Assembly: GCA_039714215.1 (NCBI GenBank)
Contig: JBDLJU010000160.1
Location: 1 to 7,232 of the forward strand
Direction of reading: 5' to 3'
Length of the DNA stretch: 7,232 nucleotides
From: UBA11579 sp039714215
GTDB lineage: Bacteria; Chloroflexota; Anaerolineae; Anaerolineales; UBA11579
Positions within the stretch are counted from its first letter, which is position 1; every line of letters begins with the position of its first letter. Of the stretch, positions 1 to 4,433 are shown piece by piece. The notes beneath the pieces are model-generated. The model was not told where the DNA came from, searched no databases, and was given only the letters and a program-made list of their open reading frames with translations. A program made the position numbers and the translations under genes.

Positions 1-69
1 GGAAAAGTCAATTTCTTGAGGTTCCTGATAGGATAAAAAGCCGGACAGGGTTAGTTTGATTGGGATCAT
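1..69 (-). CDS. sbcC: SbcC-like DNA repair ATPase, N-terminus only (runs off left edge)
   Basis: Reading the minus strand from an ATG at 69-67 gives 23 open codons to the window edge, MIPIKLTLSGFLSYQEPQEI followed by DFS. This matches the characteristic opening of SbcC/Rad50-type exonuclease subunits: a basic/hydrophobic first strand, then GF.SY, then the .IDF strand that precedes the Walker A loop. The family forms the SbcCD complex, an ATP-dependent nuclease acting on hairpins and double-strand ends in the cytoplasm. A ribosome binding site AAAGGG (minus strand, 83-78) lies 8 nt before the ATG, supporting this start. An extended -10 promoter lies 68 nt upstream. The Walker motifs and the rest of the protein are outside the window. 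The identification therefore rests on a short but distinctive N-terminus; another SMC-like RecF/AAA ATPase is the alternative. Confidence 0.72.
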   Translation of the reverse strand, partial: MIPIKLTLSGFLSYQEPQEIDFS

Positions 70-103
70 TTATCTGGCCCTTTAATGATTCGAGAAGTTA
101 GCG

Positions 104-125
104 GCGTGAGAATGGATCTCAACGC
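104..125 (-). other. Bulged hairpin in leader of the sbcC-like gene
   Basis: GCG-TGAGA (104-111) pairs with TCTCA-A-CGC (117-125) to form an 8-bp stem with one bulged A (122) and a 5-nt loop. It lies between the predicted -10 (137-142) and the ribosome binding site (78-83), so it would sit in the 5' leader of the sbcC-like transcript. No T tract follows on either strand, so I do not call it an intrinsic terminator. It may be a chance structure. Confidence 0.25.
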
Positions 126-136
126 GAGTTGGGCTA

Positions 137-145
137 ATTATAACA
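137..145 (-). promoter_or_regulatory. Extended -10 promoter for the sbcC-like gene
   Basis: The minus strand reads TGT-TATAAT (145-137), a perfect -10 hexamer with a TG extension. I see no good -35 at 16-18 bp, which is acceptable for extended -10 promoters. Predicted transcription would start near 130, leaving a leader of about 60 nt before the ATG at 69. The site lies downstream of the MFS stop codon, so the sbcC-like gene probably has its own promoter rather than depending on MFS read-through. Confidence 0.5.
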
Positions 146-224
146 TTGACCTTGATTCCAAATTATTCCAGGCTTCCGCACATGGATAAGATAAAGTCTT
201 GACTGCGATTTAAACCTGTGGAAA

Positions 225-1496
225 TTAAGTTGACTGGTGGCTGAGACGAGGTTCAGCTACCCCGAAGCGCAGGGCAAAATAGGCTGCCAGGCTGAAAACC
301 ATTGCCGTGGTGAACAAGGCGGTGTAATTGAACTGGTCAATGATCAGGCCGCCGATCAGCGGGGCTAACCCGGTAAAGATTCCAATAGCGGTGTTGGCCA
401 GACCGATATAGGTGGGGCGTACATCAGGGGTGCAGAACTCAAAGACAATATTGATTCCTGAGAGCATTGCGGCTGCTCCGTAGGCTCCCTGGAGTGCAAA
501 GACAAGATAGAAAACCTGGGGGCTTTTTGCCAGCAGGGCAATCACCAACGAAAATGCGCTGAGCAGGTTGATGATCTCGAGCACCAGCTTGTGACCGTAG
601 CGGTCAGCCAGCCAGCCAAACCCCAGGGAACCCACCGCCTGTCCGCAAAGGAAGAACGTAGTAAACAGCCCGATCAGGCTGATGGGCAGCTGCCACTGGT
701 TGAGCGTGAAGATGGTGAGGAACCCGACCGCCATCGTACCCATTGCACCAATTATCGAAGCCAAGATATATCTACGGAAATTGGTGTCCTCTTTTAGCAC
801 TTCCCTGATTTTTTTCCAATCTACCGATTTTTTTGGAGGAATAATTTTTGGCGGATCTGCTGGTTCTTTGGTCAACGCCAGGAAGCCCCAGGAGATCATC
901 ATGAATACCGCTCCTAAACCAAAGCTGATCATGTAGTTGGTGGGGAAGGGGTAATTATCCAAAACCCAGGCAGCCCCGCTCGCCCCAAGGATGCCAGCCA
1001 CCGTGCCGACAAAGAAGGTGGTGCCGAAAAATCGCCCTCGTGTGCGCATGGGAAACAGTTTAGCGACCATATCCTGCCAACCGACGGCGACCACGCCAAT
1101 GCCTAATTTAAACCAGCCAAAACAAACTAAAGTAAAAATCAACGCAGCAGGTTTAGACCAGGTCACCATCCATGCCGCAAGGACAAGCGCAATAATTGGG
1201 AGACGTTCGGTGAAGAAGCCAATATTGACCGGGAACATTTTTTTGACGGGTGATCGCTGGACCCAATTGGCGGTAAACAGCTGCGGGAGCATTGTTCCGG
1301 TGGCGACCAGGGCGGAGAGTATCCCGATCGCCAGGGTGCTGTCGGTTAATTGGCTGATGAATAATGGCAAGATCGTTCGCTCTGCGAAAAAACTGTTCCC
1401 TAACCAGAAGAAGGTGCCATCGAGAAAGGTCACAAAGTAGTTATGGCGCAGGTCTTGATTGATTTTATCTTGGACGTTCATGTATTCTGCTTTCAC
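225..1496 (-). CDS. MFS-family membrane transporter
   Basis: The 423-residue protein is very hydrophobic, with about 12 predicted membrane helices in two halves split by a charged cytoplasmic loop (about residues 210-240, rich in Pro and Lys). Length and layout fit the major facilitator superfamily. GWLADRYGHK (294-303) matches MFS motif A in the loop at the start of the second half. The equivalent loop after helix 2 is degenerate (WVQRSPVKK, 78-86). RTRGRFFG (151-158) is another conserved basic loop. The first codon is GTG at 1496 with no clear ribosome binding site; an ATG at 1481 (residue 6, then NVQDKINQDL) is an equally plausible start giving 418 residues. The substrate cannot be read from the sequence. 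The divergent TetR-family gene suggests an inducible exporter, but that is inference. The next gene downstream is the sbcC-like gene, about 155 bp away. Confidence 0.9.
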   Translation of the reverse strand: MKAEYMNVQDKINQDLRHNYFVTFLDGTFFWLGNSFFAERTILPLFISQLTDSTLAIGILSALVATGTMLPQLFTANWVQRSPVKKMFPVNIGFFTERLPIIALVLAAWMVTWSKPAALIFTLVCFGWFKLGIGVVAVGWQDMVAKLFPMRTRGRFFGTTFFVGTVAGILGASGAAWVLDNYPFPTNYMISFGLGAVFMMISWGFLALTKEPADPPKIIPPKKSVDWKKIREVLKEDTNFRRYILASIIGAMGTMAVGFLTIFTLNQWQLPISLIGLFTTFFLCGQAVGSLGFGWLADRYGHKLVLEIINLLSAFSLVIALLAKSPQVFYLVFALQGAYGAAAMLSGINIVFEFCTPDVRPTYIGLANTAIGIFTGLAPLIGGLIIDQFNYTALFTTAMVFSLAAYFALRFGVAEPRLSHQST

Positions 1497-1509
1497 ACTA
1501 ATTTAGTAC

Positions 1510-1566
1510 GGATACCAAAGCATAATTATAGTTGGATTTTGGACGGCGTATAGGGCAATGGATACC
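1510..1566. repeat. Direct repeat GGATACC flanking the MFS promoter
   Basis: GGATACC occurs at 1510-1516 and again at 1560-1566, exactly 50 bp apart, on either side of the predicted MFS -10 (1525-1530). A related inverted form, TTGGTATTA, lies at 1602-1610. Copies placed this way could bind a regulator, but 7-bp matches in a 290-bp gap can also arise by chance. Confidence 0.25.
1525..1530 (-). promoter_or_regulatory. -10 element of the MFS transporter promoter
   Basis: The minus strand reads TATAAT at 1530-1525, 28 nt before the GTG start and 43 nt before the alternative ATG. No convincing -35 is found at 16-18 bp (the hexamer there is CTATAC), so the promoter may need an activator or be weak. 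It lies in the 290-bp gap shared with the divergent TetR gene. I see no gene within that gap. Confidence 0.42.
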
Positions 1567-1719
1567 TTGATTCAATCTTCTATCCAATTGAAGCTTTTTG
1601 GTTGGTATTAACTAAAGGTAAGGAGGCAGGGCAGCTTTGAGAAAGATCTTTTGATTTGAGTTTTTCTCGGGTTTAGAATAAATTTCCAAATTTTTCATCG
1701 AGGACCGCACATGGTTATC

Positions 1720-1747
1720 TTGACACCAGGTATGCTGGGAGTATACT
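1720..1747 (+). promoter_or_regulatory. Sigma70-type promoter of the TetR regulator gene
   Basis: A consensus -35 TTGACA (1720-1725) and a -10 TATACT (1742-1747) are separated by 16 bp. Transcription would start near 1754, giving a leader of about 33 nt with ribosome binding site AGGAGAG at 1776-1782. An 8-bp palindrome AGTATACT (1740-1747) covers the -10, and a second palindrome (1756-1769) covers the start region. This is the best-matched promoter in the window. Confidence 0.75.
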
Positions 1748-1755
1748 TAACGGAG

Positions 1756-1769
1756 GGAATGTTCATTCC
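1756..1769. promoter_or_regulatory. Palindromic candidate operator for the TetR regulator
   Basis: GGAATGTTCATTCC is a perfect inverted repeat with 6-bp arms and a 2-bp centre. It lies just downstream of the -10 at the predicted transcription start. TetR-family dimers bind palindromes of about this size, and a site here would block their own promoter. The MFS -10 is more than 220 bp away, so this site alone would not directly occlude the transporter promoter. Binding is inferred from position and symmetry. Confidence 0.45.
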
Positions 1770-1786
1770 GAAATCAGGAGAGATTA

Positions 1787-2350
1787 ATGTCAGAAAAACG
1801 AACCGCAATATTAGATGCGACGCTGGAGCTGATCTCCCAGCGCGGCTTTCACAACACTCCCATGTCGCTGATTGCCAAAGAAGCCAATGTGGGTCCGGGG
1901 ACAATCTACCGCAACTTTGAGAATAAAGAAGCGCTGATTAATCAGCTCTTCGTGGAGCTGAAGCGTAGGATCAGCGAGCCGATGCTGGCCGGCTTATCCG
2001 AAGGTCGCACCACCGAGGAAATTTTTCAACAAATTTGGCGGCGTACTTTCCAGTACTGCCTCAACCATTCCGAGGAAATGCTTTTCCTTGAGCAGTACCA
2101 CAACTCCCCGTTTTTAACGGCAGAGACCGAAGCGGCAACCCGGGAATACCAAACCCCCATTCTGGGCGTTTTTCAGAACGGAGTACGCTCAGGAGACTTG
2201 AAAGATATGCCCTTTGAGATGTTTATTTTCTTTGTATGGACCGCGATCGCATCCCATGCTCAGCTGCACTTAAACGGGGTCATCATCATGGACGAGGACA
2301 AATTGTCCCAGGCAATCCAGGCTTGTTGGGACGCGGTTAAATCAAATTAA
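1787..2350 (+). CDS. TetR/AcrR-family transcriptional regulator
   Basis: The 187-residue length is typical of the family. Residues 4-50 form the three-helix DNA-binding domain. ILDATLELISQRGF (8-21) is the first helix, and the helix-turn-helix follows at about 26-45 with the signature MSLIAKEANV-GPGTIYRNFENKE. The C-terminal part (about 60-187) is the helical ligand-binding and dimerisation domain, with aromatic-rich stretches (FLEQYHNSPF at 100-109, FEMFIFFVWTAI at 143-154) suggesting a hydrophobic ligand pocket. The ATG at 1787 is fixed by the ribosome binding site AGGAGAG at 1776-1782 and follows a strong promoter with a palindrome at its start. The divergent neighbour is an MFS carrier, so a repressor of itself and possibly of that carrier is likely. 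The ligand is unknown. Confidence 0.93.
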   Translation: MSEKRTAILDATLELISQRGFHNTPMSLIAKEANVGPGTIYRNFENKEALINQLFVELKRRISEPMLAGLSEGRTTEEIFQQIWRRTFQYCLNHSEEMLFLEQYHNSPFLTAETEAATREYQTPILGVFQNGVRSGDLKDMPFEMFIFFVWTAIASHAQLHLNGVIIMDEDKLSQAIQACWDAVKSN

Positions 2351-2437
2351 CCACTCCACAGCGGGGGGAATGCTCAGATTTGATTTGCCTGTTTTGAATT
2401 CTCCATTTTTCAATCTATGACTCCGGCTATGCGGATA

Positions 2438-2446
2438 TGCTATAAT
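2438..2446 (+). promoter_or_regulatory. Extended -10 promoter for the small basic protein gene
   Basis: TGC-TATAAT (2438-2446) is a perfect -10 with the TG extension. The -35 region is poor (TATGAC at 2416-2421 with 19-bp spacing), as is common for extended -10 promoters. Transcription would start near 2452-2453, at the foot of the hairpin at 2453-2485, leaving a leader of about 130 nt. It gives the small gene a transcript separate from tetR. Confidence 0.6.
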
Positions 2447-2452
2447 CGAGCT

Positions 2453-2485
2453 GGACAAAACAAACTCCCTGAATTTTGTTTTTCC
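2453..2485 (+). other. Hairpin at the 5' end of the small-gene leader
   Basis: GGA(C)AAAACAAA at 2453-2464 pairs with TTTGTTTTTCC at 2475-2485 over 11 bp, with one bulged C (2456) and a 10-nt loop. The stem is AU-rich apart from its base. It begins almost exactly at the predicted transcription start, a position where a stem can protect mRNA. It is not followed by a T tract, so it is unlikely to be the tetR terminator. A T9 run at 2507-2515 and a further inverted repeat, GTAACC (2500-2505) with GGTTAC (2545-2550), lie in the rest of the leader. No known riboswitch class is recognised. Confidence 0.4.
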
Positions 2486-2582
2486 TGACCTGACCCCAAG
2501 TAACCATTTTTTTTTACCTATAAATAATTACAGATTGCTGGTGTGGTTACCTTTATAAACCAAAGCAGAAAGGATCTAAACA

Positions 2583-2744
2583 ATGCCGATTGAACGACAA
2601 AAAGAAATTAAACGACGCCGGAATAAGAAAAAGAGGCTTCAGAAACTCAAAGCGCAGCTGGCTGCTGCCAAGACGGTAAAGGAAAAAGAAAGACTAATCA
2701 ACCTGATCAAGAGACGCCAGCCATATTTCACGCCGGATAAATAA
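2583..2744 (+). CDS. Small Lys/Arg-rich protein (DUF6800-like, tentative)
   Basis: This 53-residue gene starts with ATG at 2583, has AGAAAGGA at 2567-2574 as ribosome binding site (8-nt gap), and ends with TAA at 2742-2744. The protein opens MPIERQKEIKRRRNKKKRLQ, continues with a helical stretch KLKAQLAAAKTVKEKERL, and ends RRQPYFTPDK. About 40% of residues are Lys or Arg, mostly in the first 20, and heptad-like Leu/Ala positions suggest a helical hairpin. Such composition fits an RNA- or ribosome-binding role, but this is inference. From memory, the basic N-terminus, AAAKT turn and final PYFTP pattern resemble the short DUF6800 proteins of unknown function. It has its own promoter and a structured leader. 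It converges on the rRNA methyltransferase gene. The ribosome binding site and promoter make it more likely real than a chance ORF. Confidence 0.75.
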   Translation: MPIERQKEIKRRRNKKKRLQKLKAQLAAAKTVKEKERLINLIKRRQPYFTPDK

Positions 2745-2814
2745 TTTTATAATCTAATTGTTTTGGGGTTTGTGGAATAATGAAACCGCTTCCCCCAAAT
2801 TCACAAAAATATAT

Positions 2815-2846
2815 ATCAAACCAGGGATCACTAGACCTGGTTTGAT
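2815..2846 (-). terminator. Rho-independent terminator of the RlmL-like gene
   Basis: ATCAAACCAGG (2815-2825) and CCTGGTTTGAT (2836-2846) form a perfect 11-bp stem with a 10-nt loop. On the minus strand it lies 30 nt past the methyltransferase stop codon and is followed by ATATATTTTTG, a T-rich tract, so it suits that gene. On the plus strand the following sequence (TCTCTTAAT) is a weak T tract, so it may only partly stop the convergent small-gene transcript. Confidence 0.8.
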
Positions 2847-2876
2847 TCTCTTAATCGGGTTTGGGGGGTGGAGCGA

Positions 2877-4034
2877 TCAGGACTTGATTCTCGGCGGTCG
2901 CTCCCCTAAATACTGGTAGTAGTTGACTTCAAGGGGACCGTTGAACAGCTTGCGCACCCGGTCTGGTTTGGCCCGCTTAAAATAATCGGGGAATTTTTTA
3001 TCCCCGGTGAGAATATACAGCGACCAGCCAGTTTTCTTTTTAAAGGTCTTGTGAATCGAGATATACATCTGGTTGATCTCCTGGATCTCGCCAAGTTTGA
3101 ACCCGTAAGGCGGGTTTGAAATCACCACGCCATACTGGGAGTCTATCCACAGGTCTTTAACATCCTTCTGCTCAAAGGTGATGTCTTCTCCTAGGCCAGC
3201 TGCCCGGGCATTGGCTTTGCTGGCGGTAATCATTTCGGGATCAATGTCATAGCCGATGATCTTCAGCGGCTGGTCTTTCAGTACGGCGGTATGGGCATCT
3301 CGCTTGGCAGCGTGCCAGGCATACCCGGGGATTGACGGCCACTGCTCGGAGGCGAATTCCCGTTTGAGCCCGGGAGCAATGTTTCGAGCGATCAGCGCCG
3401 CTTCTATCAGGATTGTCCCAGAACCGCACATCGGATCAACCAGCAGGCGGTCTTTGTTCCAGAAGCTGAGCAGTACCAGACCTGCTGCCAGGGTCTCTTT
3501 GAGGGCCGCCTGGCCTGACTGCTTGCGGTAGCCCCGGCGGTTCAAGCCAGAGCCGGATGTATCAATCGTCAGGGTGGCAATGTCATTCCGCATTGAAACT
3601 TTAATGGTGAATTCCGGTCCGGTTTCTTCGAACCACTCTGTTTGGTAATGTTTGCTGAGGCGCTCGACCACCGCTTTTTTCACAATCGACTGGCAGGCGC
3701 GCACGCTCCCCAGGGTGGATTTGACCGCGCTGCCCGTGACAGTAAACTGCCCATCTTTGGTGATCCAATCTTCCCAGGGCAGGTCTTTGGTCTGTTCAAA
3801 CAGTTCGTCAAAGGTTACCGCGCTGAACTCACCGATCTTAAGCAGGACGCGGTCAGCAGCACGCAGCCATAGATTGGCGCGGGGGATATCTTCTACCTCG
3901 GCTTCGAATTCAACTTTGCCGGGGGAGACTTTGATTTGCTTAAAACCCAAAGCCCGGACTTCGCGTTTAACCACCGCTTCCATACCGAAGGTTTCAATTG
4001 CGATCAGGGTAATTTTTTCCATTTCTTCTTCCAT
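2877..4034 (-). CDS. rlmL: THUMP-domain 23S rRNA guanine-N2 methyltransferase (RlmL/YpsC family)
   Basis: The protein is predicted to methylate guanine N2 in large-subunit rRNA using S-adenosylmethionine, as E. coli RlmL does at G2445. At 385 residues it matches the single-domain YpsC form rather than the long RlmKL fusion. The order is an N-terminal ferredoxin-like and THUMP region (about 5-160), the family linker LNRRGYRK (164-171), then a Rossmann methyltransferase fold. Visible motifs are DPMCGSGT (200-207, SAM-binding motif I), GYDIDP (261-266, motif II), D291 (motif III) and NPPYG (307-311, catalytic motif IV). The start at 4034 has no clear ribosome binding site. The ATG at 4022 (residue 5, reading MEKITLIAIETFGMEA) is preceded by GGAAGAAGAA and fits the family N-terminus better, giving 381 residues. 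A promoter candidate lies at 4090-4118 and a strong terminator follows. The exact target base is inferred from the family. Confidence 0.93.
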   Translation of the reverse strand: MEEEMEKITLIAIETFGMEAVVKREVRALGFKQIKVSPGKVEFEAEVEDIPRANLWLRAADRVLLKIGEFSAVTFDELFEQTKDLPWEDWITKDGQFTVTGSAVKSTLGSVRACQSIVKKAVVERLSKHYQTEWFEETGPEFTIKVSMRNDIATLTIDTSGSGLNRRGYRKQSGQAALKETLAAGLVLLSFWNKDRLLVDPMCGSGTILIEAALIARNIAPGLKREFASEQWPSIPGYAWHAAKRDAHTAVLKDQPLKIIGYDIDPEMITASKANARAAGLGEDITFEQKDVKDLWIDSQYGVVISNPPYGFKLGEIQEINQMYISIHKTFKKKTGWSLYILTGDKKFPDYFKRAKPDRVRKLFNGPLEVNYYQYLGERPPRIKS

Positions 4035-4089
4035 TCAGGACCAATCAAGCCAGGTATTCTAGGTACTCTCTAGGTTGGTTATTCTGATG

Positions 4090-4118
4090 ATCTTACTCTA
4101 TTTTTCTAGGCTGGTAAA
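4090..4118 (-). promoter_or_regulatory. Candidate promoter of the RlmL-like gene
   Basis: On the minus strand TTTACC (4118-4113) and TAAGAT (4095-4090) are separated by exactly 17 bp. Each matches the sigma70 consensus at four of six positions. Transcription would start near 4083, about 50-60 nt before the gene. It lies after the stop of the small upstream ORF (4170), so the methyltransferase could be transcribed independently of the kinase. AGGT recurs at 4052, 4061 and 4072 between promoter and gene, of unknown meaning. Confidence 0.4.
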
Positions 4119-4165
4119 CAGGAAACCCAGGTTGATCGAAAATTTGATCTTCCAGAGGCGATCGT

Positions 4166-4259
4166 TTATTTATCCTGAGTTAGTTTTAAGCTGCAGCAAA
4201 TTCCATAGGATGCCGTACAGGACAACAAATACAGCAACGATTTCATATGTTCCCTCCTT
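4166..4259 (-). other. Strong Shine-Dalgarno with a 26-codon ORF inside the small ORF
   Basis: On the minus strand AAGGAGGGA (4259-4251) stands 6 nt before an ATG at 4246-4244, the best ribosome binding site in the window. It opens a 26-residue frame, MKSLLYLLSCTASYGICCSL followed by KLTQDK, that ends at TAA 4168-4166. The peptide is hydrophobic with three cysteines. It overlaps the 75-residue ORF at 4170-4397 in another frame. The same bases encode Lys-Glu-Gly in that ORF, so the site may be accidental. If real, it would be a short membrane or leader peptide ahead of the methyltransferase gene. Confidence 0.25.
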
Positions 4260-4397
4260 GGGTTCTCTGACAAAGTGGATGTCTCTGGCAATAATTTGGT
4301 TATTGTCCCTCCAAAAATCGTCAGTAATCAGAAAGAGGAATATTTTTCCGGCGATCTTATTGCCGATAAAGGCTTTCTGCTTAGGGGGAGCGACCAC
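4170..4397 (-). CDS. Unrecognised small ORF with a C-terminal hydrophobic segment
   Basis: This 75-residue frame starts at GTG 4397-4395, 36 bp after the kinase stop and on the same strand; an in-frame TAG two codons upstream limits it. I do not recognise the family. It shows a basic N-terminus (MVAPPKQKAFIGNKIAGK), a hydrophobic patch (KIFLFLITDDFW, 18-29), a charged middle (ARDIHFVREPKEGTYE) and a likely membrane helix (EIVAVFVVLYGILWNLL, about 52-68). Third codon positions of the first two thirds are rich in G/C, as in real genes here, which argues against a shadow frame. Against it are the GTG start without a clear ribosome binding site and the abrupt upstream stop, so it could be the tail of a decayed gene. 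If it is not a gene, 4035-4433 is a 399-bp gap holding only the candidate methyltransferase promoter and the embedded peptide site. Confidence 0.4.
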   Translation of the reverse strand: MVAPPKQKAFIGNKIAGKIFLFLITDDFWRDNNQIIARDIHFVREPKEGTYEIVAVFVVLYGILWNLLQLKTNSG

Positions 4398-4433
4398 TAC
4401 CTAGTGCTTATCCTGCTAAGGCTGGTTAGTTTT

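Noticed and set aside
3..59. Plus-strand open frame at the left edge ending in TGA at 57-59, which could be the tail of a gene.
   Set aside because: The opposite strand encodes the recognisable SbcC N-terminus with ribosome binding site and promoter, so this frame is a shadow.
991..1440. Plus-strand 149-codon frame inside the MFS gene.
   Set aside because: It lies entirely opposite a clear membrane transporter, and its product has no recognisable domain; a shadow frame.
2762..2799. Possible plus-strand terminator: TTTGGGG (2762-2768) pairing with CCCCAAA (2793-2799) after the small basic protein gene.
   Set aside because: The loop is 24 nt and no T tract follows, so it is too weak to call.
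3652..4062. Plus-strand 136-codon frame opposite the N-terminal part of the methyltransferase gene.
   Set aside because: It is antisense to a well-supported conserved protein and its product is Ser/Arg-rich without domain features.
4052..4075. AGGT repeated at 4052, 4061 and 4072 (about one helical turn apart) upstream of the methyltransferase gene.
   Set aside because: The 4-bp core is too short to separate from chance without comparative data.
4075..4404. Plus-strand 109-codon frame opposite the small ORF behind the kinase.
   Set aside because: It is antisense to a frame with better third-position composition, has no ribosome binding site and encodes a Leu/Ser/Arg-rich sequence typical of a shadow frame.
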